Below are positions 17,211 through 24,438 of a stretch of DNA of 64,000 nt, piece after piece. How positions within the stretch are numbered: the stretch's first letter is position 1; every line of letters starts with the position of its first letter. A model generated the notes under the pieces. It was not told where the DNA came from, searched no databases, and worked only from the letters and a program-made list of their open reading frames with translations. The position numbers and the translations under genes were made by a program. Source of the stretch: Haloferula sp. BvORR071 (GTDB lineage Bacteria; Verrucomicrobiota; Verrucomicrobiia; Verrucomicrobiales; Akkermansiaceae); NCBI RefSeq assembly GCF_000739615.1, contig NZ_BATP01000058.1, forward strand, positions 62,001-126,000. Reading direction: 5' to 3'.

Positions 17211-18551
17211 ATGATCCCTCCCATGAATGAACTCTTGCGATTGGCCTGCGCCTTGGCGCTGGCGGGTGTAGCTGGGACAGAAATTCCTGCGGCCCCGGCG
17301 GAGCCGTCCGCGGATGCCCCGGCTCCCATCAAGCTCAACTGGAGCCACGGCCTGATGACCTTGCCCGTGGAGATCCAAAACAAGAAGGGCCACCTGATGG
17401 TGGACACGGGAGCTGCGGCGACCAGTCTCTGCGACCGTCTCGCCAAGGAGCTGGATGTCACGCTCAAGGAGGTGGAAGGCGCGCAGGGCAAGGGCATCGC
17501 CGGGGACTTGGGCAAGATCATGGAGGGCAAAGTCGCCATCTCGGTGCCCGGCCAGAAGGCGGACGCATTCCCGAAGCTATCCGGCACCCATACCTTCATT
17601 CCCATCGCGGCGGTGGAAGGAGAGTCGGATGGCTTGGGTGTCATCGGCTTGGATGACCTTTCCTCTGCAGGTGCGCTACTCGATTGCGTCGACGGGACCA
17701 TGCGCCTCGATCCTGCGGGATATTTCCGTGCACCGGATGGCTTGCTGGAAATTCCCATGACTCGTCGAACCATCGGCGGGGTCGCCAGGAAGGAGCACGA
17801 ATTTCTGTGGTCGCTGCCGGTCCGCGTCAACGGGAAGGACGGCGTGATGGTGGTGGATACCGGTGCGGCGACGACGGTGCTGGACGATTCCTTCGCCAAA
17901 CAAGCAGGCGTCGAACTCGCCAAGTCGAAGGCGGTCGCCAAGGGCGCAGGCGAGGGACTCAAGCCGCTGACCGAAGGGAACACCGAAGTGGTCCTGGGAG
18001 GAACGGTGAGCTTGGGCCGCATCACGGTGTATGGCACCGATCTCACGGCCATCAGCAAGAATACCCGGCAGTCCGATGGCAGCAAGGTCCCGCTCGCTGG
18101 CATTCTCGGCCTGGACCAGATCCACCGGGTTCATGCCCTTCTCGATTGCAAGCGGGGTGTGTTCTTCAGCGCCAAGGAGGCGAGCCCGGCCGAGGCCGCT
18201 GATACCCGTCTCATCGCGGTGGCACTCCATGCCTTGGTCGAGCACGGTGACCCGCAGGCGATCGCGATTCACGACGATGCCATCAAAAACCAGGGCCACC
18301 TCGAATTGTCTTCTCTGGAAGGTGGACAACTCATTGCCCGCGCCCGCAGCTTGGGGCTGCTCGGGGACAAGGCGGAGGTCGAGAAGAAGGCGGACCTTGC
18401 TACCGCCATCCAAAAGCTGGCCGAGCATGGCGACGAAGAAGCCAAGAAGCTTGTCACGGACGCGGCCGCCAAGGGCGGCAAGCTCGCACTGAAGCCCGAA
18501 CAGGCCGAACAGCTCATCGCCCGCGCCCGTGAAAAGGGTCTGTTAAAATAG
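17211..18551 (+). CDS. secreted double retropepsin-like aspartyl protease with C-terminal repeats
   Basis: 446 residues (ATG 17211; ATG 17223 equally possible) with a signal peptide ending near residue 22. Two retropepsin-type domains each carry a catalytic DTG: LMVDTGAAATSL near 64 and MVVDTGAATTVL near 211, followed by hydrophobic ILGLD / VIGLD strands like the second psi-loop motif of pepsins. Single-chain pairing of two half-domains mimics a retroviral dimer. The C-terminal ~110 residues are two helical repeats (LVEHGDPQA...QLIARARSLGLL and LAEHGDEEA...QLIARAREKGLL). Substrate unknown. A 106-bp AT-richer leader precedes it. Confidence 0.75.
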   Translation: MIPPMNELLRLACALALAGVAGTEIPAAPAEPSADAPAPIKLNWSHGLMTLPVEIQNKKGHLMVDTGAAATSLCDRLAKELDVTLKEVEGAQGKGIAGDLGKIMEGKVAISVPGQKADAFPKLSGTHTFIPIAAVEGESDGLGVIGLDDLSSAGALLDCVDGTMRLDPAGYFRAPDGLLEIPMTRRTIGGVARKEHEFLWSLPVRVNGKDGVMVVDTGAATTVLDDSFAKQAGVELAKSKAVAKGAGEGLKPLTEGNTEVVLGGTVSLGRITVYGTDLTAISKNTRQSDGSKVPLAGILGLDQIHRVHALLDCKRGVFFSAKEASPAEAADTRLIAVALHALVEHGDPQAIAIHDDAIKNQGHLELSSLEGGQLIARARSLGLLGDKAEVEKKADLATAIQKLAEHGDEEAKKLVTDAAAKGGKLALKPEQAEQLIARAREKGLLK

Positions 18552-18576
18552 CCGTCGGGCTACTGATCATCGCACA

Positions 18577-18610
18577 GGCTCGCCGGGGTGGAGCTCCCAC
18601 CCGGCGAGCC
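18577..18610. terminator. strong GC hairpin after protease gene
   Basis: An 11-bp perfect stem GGCTCGCCGGG (18577-18587) pairs with CCCGGCGAGCC (18600-18610) around a 12-nt loop, 25 bp after the protease stop and upstream of a convergent gene end. It can act as a terminator or mRNA 3' end; no T-run follows. Confidence 0.5.
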
Positions 18611-18635
18611 GTTGAGGATGCAGTGAAATGCGAGC

Positions 18636-18665
18636 GATAGGTCCTATATGTCCTATAAGACCTAT
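18636..18665. repeat. TAGGTCCTATA-type palindromic repeat, copy 1
   Basis: GATAGGTCCTATATGTCCTATAAGACCTAT, given by position only beyond its core ATAGGTC...GACCTAT, forms an inverted repeat. A related copy is at 58492-58518, so it is a dispersed element. Confidence 0.55.
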
Positions 18666-18698
18666 TTCTACCTGATCTGAAGCACTTCTGGCAGCCCC

Positions 18699-19466
18699 TC
18701 ACTTCACCGGCGAGAAATCAACCGGCTTCAGGAATACCGACTTCACTCCATCCGGCAGCACCGTCAGGGAACCACCCGCCGCATCCTCGGATGCCTTCTT
18801 CGCCGCCACCCACACCGGGTCCGCGCGGAAGTTCGTCCAGGAGCTGCTGGCTGTCTCGGCATCCTTGTGGGCCAGGAAGTAAAGCAGCGTGTTCTCCGCG
18901 CCGGGCTGCCCGCCCAGATAGCGGAAGTAGCTCATGTTGGTGATCCCGTGCTTCTTGAAGAGTTCGATCGTGTGGTTCTTGAAGCGCTGGTGCAGCGCCG
19001 GCAGGTTGCCCGGCCCGGTCGTGTAGGTCCGCATCTCGAACAAGCGATCGGGAGCTCCTGCCGCAGCAGGCGCAAAGCCTGGCGAAAACTCCGTCGGCAT
19101 CAGATAAAGTTCATCGACCTTGCCGACCAGCTTGCCGTTGGCCTCGGACTCGGCCACCACCTTCTTCCACTCCTCGTCGCTGCCAAATTCCTTCCACGCC
19201 TTGTCCCGCGCCTCCTTGTCCGGATAGGCCAGCAGATAGACCAGCAGGTTGTCCGCGTTGTCCACCGGCACGAAGTAGGCCACGTTGGTCATCCCGTGTT
19301 TCTCGAAGAGCTTGCAGGTATGGTCGCGGAAGCGGGTCAGCAGCGCGTCCAGTTTGCCCGGCTCGGCATGATAGGTCCGCAGCTCATAGAGACGCTGCTT
19401 CTCCTGGGCGGTGGCGGTGAATGACATCCCCAAAACGGCAAGACCGACGGCGAGAGCTTTGAACAT
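18699..19466 (-). CDS. secreted tandem NIPSNAP-domain protein
   Basis: 255 residues from ATG 19464-19466, selected because it opens a signal peptide (FKALAVGLAVLGMSFTATAQ). Two NIPSNAP (dimeric alpha-beta barrel) domains follow: YELRTYHAEPGKLDALLTRF with HGMTNVAYF near 24-60, and FEMRTYTTGPGNLPALHQRF with HGITNMSYF near 140-180. The duplicated barrel is usual for this family in planctomycetes and Verrucomicrobia, whose biochemical role is not established. It is divergent from the GYF-domain gene. Confidence 0.8.
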   Translation of the reverse strand: MFKALAVGLAVLGMSFTATAQEKQRLYELRTYHAEPGKLDALLTRFRDHTCKLFEKHGMTNVAYFVPVDNADNLLVYLLAYPDKEARDKAWKEFGSDEEWKKVVAESEANGKLVGKVDELYLMPTEFSPGFAPAAAGAPDRLFEMRTYTTGPGNLPALHQRFKNHTIELFKKHGITNMSYFRYLGGQPGAENTLLYFLAHKDAETASSSWTNFRADPVWVAAKKASEDAAGGSLTVLPDGVKSVFLKPVDFSPVK

Positions 19467-19596
19467 GGCAGCGAGACTCACGCCGCTCTCCGGCCATGGC
19501 AAACCCGAATCGCGGCTTGCCCGCAACGTCGACAGCCGGAATCCCCTCTGGAATAGTCCCGCCAGCCCGCGACGCGCCTGCGGGAACCTCCACAGC

Positions 19597-20499
19597 ATGA
19601 GCAAGCTCCACATCTCCCAGAACGGCGAAGCCCCGGTCCAGTATCCCGAGCCGGAAGTGGAATCGATGTTCCGGCAGGGGCGGCTTGAGGCGGATGCGAT
19701 CTATTGGAAAGAGGGAATGAGCGACTGGCGGCCGCTGCGGGAGCTTTTCCCGCCGGCGACCACACCGCCGCCTCCTCCGGCTCCGGCCCCTGCGGCCCCA
19801 CTGTCGCCCTACGCGCCTCCTTCCGTGAATCCGGTGCCCGCGCCGCCGGAGCCGATTCCCGGGCGATACACCTTCACCAAGGATCCCCGTAAGCTCACCC
19901 GCTTGCTGAAGATGATGCTCTGGATCTACGGGATCATCCTGGCGCTCAACCTGCTGGGCCACTTCGCCCAATTGCAGCTCGCGAACAGCGGCTCAATCAC
20001 TGCGGAAACTGCGGCTGCCAATGACTCCCGCCAGATGATGCTGGGGACGCTCCTCACCATCAGCTCCCTTTCGACCATCGTCGTCTTCGGCATGTGGATC
20101 TACCGGGCGAATCTCAATTGTCGCGGCTTCGGCGCGGAGCGCATGGAGTTCACCCCGGGCTGGGCGGTCGGCTGGTACTTCATCCCCATCGCGAGCCTCT
20201 TCCGTCCTTTCCAGTCGATGAGGGAGATCTGGCAGGTGAGCAGCAATCCGCGGCATTGGGCGCTTGAGAAAGTGCCATCCCTGCTGGGCTGGTGGTGGGG
20301 ACTTTGGATCGCCCGCATCGTCTTGACCCAAATTGCTGTCGTTCTTTCCAAGCAGGTCAACGACGTGGAGACCCTGAGATCTGCCACGGTCATGCTGATC
20401 ACCGCCACCGTGGAAAACCTCTTCCTGGTGGGAGTCGCGGTGATGCTGATCACGCGCATCACCGCCATGCAGGTCCGGCTGGTGGAAGAGAGCGAATAG
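19597..20499 (+). CDS. GYF_2 plus DUF4328-like membrane protein
   Basis: 300 residues from ATG 19597. The first ~55 residues form a GYF_2 domain (VESMFRQGRLEADAIYWKEGMSDWRPL), a small fold that often binds proline-rich peptides; a Pro/Ala-rich linker (~55-90) follows, itself a possible ligand. The rest has four to five membrane helices (~105-125, 145-165, 195-215, 230-250, 265-290) with WYFIPIASLFRPFQSMREIW, the hallmark of DUF4328. Function unknown. The in-frame region upstream of 19597 is not coding in character. Confidence 0.75.
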   Translation: MSKLHISQNGEAPVQYPEPEVESMFRQGRLEADAIYWKEGMSDWRPLRELFPPATTPPPPPAPAPAAPLSPYAPPSVNPVPAPPEPIPGRYTFTKDPRKLTRLLKMMLWIYGIILALNLLGHFAQLQLANSGSITAETAAANDSRQMMLGTLLTISSLSTIVVFGMWIYRANLNCRGFGAERMEFTPGWAVGWYFIPIASLFRPFQSMREIWQVSSNPRHWALEKVPSLLGWWWGLWIARIVLTQIAVVLSKQVNDVETLRSATVMLITATVENLFLVGVAVMLITRITAMQVRLVEESE

Positions 20500-20530
20500 C
20501 GCTCCAGGCGCGGACGGCTCCAGCGATCCT

Positions 20531-21328
20531 TCAGTGCCGGGAGAACCCCGCAAAATCGTCGTGCGGGATAGGGTTCAGGTGGAAGTTTTCGGGATAGTAT
20601 CCGGCCCGGGCCAGAAGCTCCCGCATGACCGGCTCCTGGATCTCCGCCGCGTCGGCGGAGCGCCACAAGTGCGCCACCGTTGTGGCCAACAGCTCCGCCC
20701 TCTGCTGGCCGAAGCTGCTGCCATCGCGCGGACTTTCTCCCCAGGCGATGCCCGGTGCTACTTGACGCGTGAAGCGCGGGACCTGTGGCCGCAGATACCT
20801 TCCAAGTGATCGGCCTGACATCGCCAGGGCGCTGGTCGCCCGCGGGCGCGATGCCCGGTGGAGATAGATGATGAAGTTGTCGGCCCGGGCGAAATCCGCC
20901 GGATGCGCGGGGATCTTGAATTCGAAAGGTTCCTCCAGCGTCCGCAAGATCGCGGCGGTGGCACTGAAGCTGTGCGTGATGGTGCTGGGGCAGGCGTTCA
21001 GATAGATCCTGCACTGCTGTCCCTTGGCAGGCCCCTCGGTCCTTCCCGTGCCGAAGTAGCGGAAGTGTGGCTCCGGCTCACGGCTCGGGCGTTCGCGTAG
21101 CCCGGCCTCGTCAGCTGCCATGCTGATCGCGGCAGAGTAGCTCGCATGGCAATCCGGACTCAGCAGCAGGCGGTCGGTTTCCTCGGCATGCTCCGCGAAG
21201 CGGGCATAGTAGCCGTAGATTCGCACCAGCAATTCCTCCTCGCGGATACTGGTCCTTTCCGCAGCGGGGATCTCCCCGTGCAGCAGGTCCAGGATCTGGT
21301 CGATTTCGTTGCTAGCGGGCACCGGCAT
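20531..21328 (-). CDS. HopA1-family protein
   Basis: 265 residues. The pattern RIYLNACPSTITHSFSATAAI, FEFKIPAHPADFARADNFIIYLHR, RYLRPQVPRFTRQVAPGIAWGE and GSSFGQQRAELLA matches, from memory, the HopA1 family (type III effector HopA1 in Pseudomonas; also the lyase-type partner in class V lanthipeptide and thioviridamide pathways). Here no kinase partner or precursor peptide is beside it; it follows two small genes behind dnaB on the same strand. The frame stays open upstream of ATG 21328 with plausible sequence (WNLQTLIERIADRH) but no usual start, so the N-terminus may be longer or frameshifted. Confidence 0.75.
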   Translation of the reverse strand: MPVPASNEIDQILDLLHGEIPAAERTSIREEELLVRIYGYYARFAEHAEETDRLLLSPDCHASYSAAISMAADEAGLRERPSREPEPHFRYFGTGRTEGPAKGQQCRIYLNACPSTITHSFSATAAILRTLEEPFEFKIPAHPADFARADNFIIYLHRASRPRATSALAMSGRSLGRYLRPQVPRFTRQVAPGIAWGESPRDGSSFGQQRAELLATTVAHLWRSADAAEIQEPVMRELLARAGYYPENFHLNPIPHDDFAGFSRH

Positions 21329-21398
21329 GTTGTGACGGTCGGCGATTCTTTCGATCAGCGTTTGCAGATTCCATGAATTCCCCGCGAAGCGCGGACCC

Positions 21399-21665
21399 TT
21401 AGTTTTCTCCCGGTTTCGTCCGCCCCTCGCCGAAATACTTCTCGCTGCGGTATCGCAGCCACACCCGCAGCTCCTGCGGCACCTTCTCCTTCTCCGCTTC
21501 CGTCAGCGTCTCATACAGCGCGATCGCCTTCTCCCGCTCACCCCGGCAAGCCGCATTCCGGTGCGCGTCCCACAAGCTCCGCGCCAAACGAATCCGCCGG
21601 TTGACCTCCTTCACCAAGGCGGCCCCCACCAGCGGCTTTTCATTCCCTTTCTTCTTCGGCGGCAT
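21399..21665 (-). CDS. small basic hypothetical protein
   Basis: 88 residues, starting MPPKKKG, largely helical and highly charged, with a central EREKAIALYETLTEAEKEKVP segment resembling a single TPR-like hairpin. No signal or metal motif. It lies 21 bp behind the next upstream gene and 70 bp before the HopA1 gene, all on the minus strand, so a dnaB-led operon is plausible. Function unknown. Confidence 0.5.
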   Translation of the reverse strand: MPPKKKGNEKPLVGAALVKEVNRRIRLARSLWDAHRNAACRGEREKAIALYETLTEAEKEKVPQELRVWLRYRSEKYFGEGRTKPGEN

Positions 21666-21686
21666 CGCAAGTTCAGTCGCGCTCGT

Positions 21687-21986
21687 TTACTCCTCCGCCC
21701 GGAGATACACGAGCTGGGCGAGGTGCTCCATGGGTAATGGTGCCGGCACCACTGGATAGTGTTCATCCAGCGAACAGGGTGCCTGTAGATCGGCGATCAT
21801 TTCGGCAGCCGCGGTGCTCAGGAAATCACGCGTGCCTTGATCGGGATCGCTGTTGAAGATCGCCCGGAAGCGCAGGATGCCTTTTCCCGCTTCGACGGAT
21901 ACGGCGCGCAAGCTGGAAGGCACATTGCCGAGGAGTGCCCGTTGGGCGGAGAGAGCAAGACCGGTCGCTGTGATCTCTCCTCCCAT
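21687..21986 (-). CDS. small hypothetical protein, immunity-like
   Basis: 99 residues beginning six bases after the dnaB stop. The motif ALLGNVPSSLRAVSVEAGKGILRFRAIFNSDPDQGT followed by AAAEMIADL and a DEHYPVV segment looks like a compact alpha/beta fold; comparable small proteins are sometimes annotated as colicin or polymorphic-toxin immunity proteins. No toxin gene is nearby, so this remains a guess from shape. Confidence 0.5.
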   Translation of the reverse strand: MGGEITATGLALSAQRALLGNVPSSLRAVSVEAGKGILRFRAIFNSDPDQGTRDFLSTAAAEMIADLQAPCSLDEHYPVVPAPLPMEHLAQLVYLRAEE

Positions 21987-21992
21987 CTTGGA

Positions 21993-23450
21993 TTACTCCG
22001 GCGCCTGCTCGTTCTCATCCCGCACCCGCGTCTCAAACCGCATCAGCTCCGCAATGAAGGTCAGCGGAACGTGTCCCGTCTCACCGTTACGGTTCTTGGC
22101 CAACAGCAGCTCGGCGCGTCCCGCTTCCGCCTCCTTCTCTTCCGGCGTCTCGGCGTAGTAAGCCGTCCGGTAGAGCAGGCCGATCATGTCGGCGTCCTGC
22201 TCGATCGTTCCCGATTCACGCAAGTCCGACATACGCGGCACACCCAGCGACTTGCCGGTTCGGCCTTCAGGACCGCGGTTGAGCTGTGCCAGCACCAGGA
22301 TCGGCACACTGAGTTCCTTCGCCAGCGCCTTGATACCCGCGGAGATTTCACCGATTTCACGCTCACGTGAGTTCTGTGCCTGCTTCGATCCGGATTTCAT
22401 CAACTGCAGGTAGTCGATCGCGATGAAGCCGAGTCCATCCTCGCGCTTCTTGCGCCGCGCCTTGGCGCGAAGCGTGTCGATCGAGATACCCGCGGTATCG
22501 TCCACGAAGAGCTTGGAGACCGCGATCTCTTCCGCAGCGCGCTTGAGCCGGATGAGCTGCTCCTTGTTCGGTTTGAAGCCCTTCCCGAGCTGCGCCATCG
22601 CGAAGCGCGCCCGCGAGAAAAGCAGACGTTGCACGATCTGGAACGCCGTCATTTCGCAGGAGAACACCATCGTTGGGATCTTCTGATCCACGCAGATGTG
22701 CTCCGCGATGTTCATCATGAACGAGGTCTTGCCCATCGAGGGCCGCGCTGCGACCACGAACATTTCACCCGGCTTCAGACCCTTGGTCATGCGGTCCAGA
22801 TCGATGTAACCGGTCGGCGCTCCTTGCACCTCGAGGTTGCCGTGGAGCAGCGCCTCGAAGTGATTCATCACCTCCTGCACCGATTGCTTGATGTGGAAGC
22901 CGACCACACCTTCGCTGCCCTGGCGGATGCCCAGCACGCTCGACTCCACCCGGTCTAACAGGGTCAGCGTTTCCTCCGGGTTCTCGTAGGCCTCGCTCAC
23001 CGCTTCCGTGCAGGTCCGGATCACCGAACGCAGCACATACTTGTCCTTCACGATCTTCAGGTGACCGTTGAAGTGCGCCGCGTTCGGCGCATAGGTGAAG
23101 ATGTCCGTCACCGCCGCCGGGCCACCCACGTTCTCGAGATTGCCGCGGTCGTGCAGCAGCTGCACCAGCGACACCAGTTCGATCTCCTTGCTCGCCGCAT
23201 TCAGCTCGCGCAGCGTCTCGAACAAGAGCCCGTGTGCCGGCAGGTAGAAGTGTTCCCGCGTCAGGCCCTCTTCCAGCGCCATCCCGATCCACTGCTCGGG
23301 ATCCTTCAGCATCGAGGACAGGATGCTCTTCTCCGGCCCCAGCGCGTGGGGCATCGAGCGCGTCACATCCGACGCAGCGGCACCATTGGCGTCGGCAGCT
23401 TGAAGGGCGGGGGAGTCAGTAGGGCGGGCGGGCTTCGTATCGACGGCCAT
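21993..23450 (-). CDS. dnaB: replicative DNA helicase DnaB
   Basis: 485 residues. The N-terminal domain (PHALGPEKSILSSMLKDPEQW, ~34-140) is the DnaB dimerisation/primase-contact region; the C-terminal RecA-like motor shows Walker A ARPSMGKTSF, Walker B IAIDYLQLM, the QLNRGPEGR segment and SDLRESGTIEQDAD (arginine finger and motif H4). It unwinds DNA at the fork as a hexameric ring. No intein is present. The gene order rplI-dnaB is common in bacteria. The 413-bp region upstream holds a cluster of DnaA-box-like sites and a terminator of rplI, so dnaB has its own promoter region. The first ~30 residues are low-complexity. Confidence 0.95.
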   Translation of the reverse strand: MAVDTKPARPTDSPALQAADANGAAASDVTRSMPHALGPEKSILSSMLKDPEQWIGMALEEGLTREHFYLPAHGLLFETLRELNAASKEIELVSLVQLLHDRGNLENVGGPAAVTDIFTYAPNAAHFNGHLKIVKDKYVLRSVIRTCTEAVSEAYENPEETLTLLDRVESSVLGIRQGSEGVVGFHIKQSVQEVMNHFEALLHGNLEVQGAPTGYIDLDRMTKGLKPGEMFVVAARPSMGKTSFMMNIAEHICVDQKIPTMVFSCEMTAFQIVQRLLFSRARFAMAQLGKGFKPNKEQLIRLKRAAEEIAVSKLFVDDTAGISIDTLRAKARRKKREDGLGFIAIDYLQLMKSGSKQAQNSREREIGEISAGIKALAKELSVPILVLAQLNRGPEGRTGKSLGVPRMSDLRESGTIEQDADMIGLLYRTAYYAETPEEKEAEAGRAELLLAKNRNGETGHVPLTFIAELMRFETRVRDENEQAPE

Positions 23451-23551
23451 GGGTCAGGTGGTAAGGGCGACGCCGCGGAGAAGAGGACGACTTCTTGGGG
23501 GCGGCGGTGGGTTGTAGCAAGTCCGGTGCCCGGGGGTCAATCTGGGCAAGC

Positions 23552-23786
23552 TGTGAATAATTTGGGCACAAGGCTCGCAACTTCATGCACGCGGCCCTTC
23601 GCGAAAACTTGTGAACAAGGTGCGAAAACCTCGCCTCACCCATTCACAAGCCCCATGAGCCTTTTTGATAGAAGCTGGAGATCTTCACAGCCATGTGAAC
23701 AAGTGTCCGACCATCTCCCTCGTTCCAGCCACCAAGAATCGTTCCTATGCGCGGTTTCCACTCACTTCGTGAATCGCTGTGAATAA
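23552..23786. promoter_or_regulatory. cluster of DnaA-box-like sites (possible oriC or dnaB control region)
   Basis: Four nine-base sites, all reading TGTGAAYAA on the plus strand: TGTGAATAA at 23552-23560 and 23778-23786, TGTGAACAA at 23610-23618 and 23694-23702. They are reverse complements of TTATTCACA/TTGTTCACA, one or two bases from the DnaA consensus TTATCCACA. Weaker seven-of-nine sites in the opposite orientation lie at 23640-23648 and 23681-23689. The 413-bp gap between dnaB and rplI is otherwise non-coding. Confidence 0.5.
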
Positions 23787-23808
23787 GTCCTAACGCTTTC
23801 CGGGCACG

Positions 23809-23840
23809 AAAAAGGCGCGGTCCTAACGGAGCCGCGCCTT
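23809..23840 (-). terminator. rho-independent terminator of rplI
   Basis: Read on the minus strand, AAGGCGCGGCTCC pairs with GGACCGCGCC around a short loop and is followed by TTTTT (plus-strand A-run 23809-23813). It lies 24 bp after the rplI stop. Confidence 0.8.
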
Positions 23841-23863
23841 GTGAAAAACTTGCAGGGGAGATA

Positions 23864-24337
23864 TCAGCCTTCTGCTTCCTCTTCGCCGTTCGCTTCGACG
23901 TTGATGGTGAGGATGGTGCTGACTTCCGGGTGGACGCGGACGACCACTTCGCTCTTGCCGGACTTCTTGATCGGCTTCTCCAGTTCGATCGCGTGGCGGT
24001 CGAGCTTGATGCCAGCGGCTTCGAGTTCCTTGTGGATGTCCAGAGCGGTCACCGAACCGAAGGCCTTGCCACCTTGGCCGAGTTCCAGCGTGAACTTCGG
24101 ACGCAGCTTGGAAACCTTGCTCGCCAGTTCCTTGGCTTCTTCGAGCTCAACGGCTTCGCGCTTGGCGCGGCTGGCCTTGAGGTTCTCGACGTGGCGCAGG
24201 TTGGACTTGGTCGCTTCGTAGGCCTTGCCCTGAGGGATCAGGAAGTTACGGGCGTAACCGGCACGCACCTTGACGACATCCGCCTCGGCGCCGAGACCTT
24301 CGATCTTTTCTTTGAGAATGACTTGAGCGTTGGCCAT
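23864..24337 (-). CDS. rplI: 50S ribosomal protein L9
   Basis: 157 residues, close to the usual ~150. The N-terminal rRNA-binding domain has VILKEKIEGLGAEADVVKVRAGYARNFLIPQGKA, the L9 signature, followed by the long connecting helix (~45-78) and the C-terminal domain with GKAFGSVTALDI. L9 binds 23S rRNA at the L1-stalk base. A short acidic extension EANGEEEAEG ends the protein. It has its own terminator and is separated from dnaB by 413 bp. Confidence 0.97.
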   Translation of the reverse strand: MANAQVILKEKIEGLGAEADVVKVRAGYARNFLIPQGKAYEATKSNLRHVENLKASRAKREAVELEEAKELASKVSKLRPKFTLELGQGGKAFGSVTALDIHKELEAAGIKLDRHAIELEKPIKKSGKSEVVVRVHPEVSTILTINVEANGEEEAEG

Positions 24338-24417
24338 GAGAGTCGTGGTTCGTTCGTTGGGGCGGCGGAAGTAGGCTCCCAGCGCCGCAGAGTCAAGGGA
24401 AGAAGCAAAACCGGGCG

Positions 24418-24438
24418 AAAAAGGCCCGTTTACCGGGC
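24418..24438 (-). terminator. terminator overlapping gatA stop
   Basis: On the minus strand GCCCG-GTAAA-CGGGC is followed by CTTTTT; the gatA stop codon TAA sits in the loop. Stem of five G:C pairs at 24424-24428 and 24434-24438, A-run 24418-24422. Confidence 0.6.
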
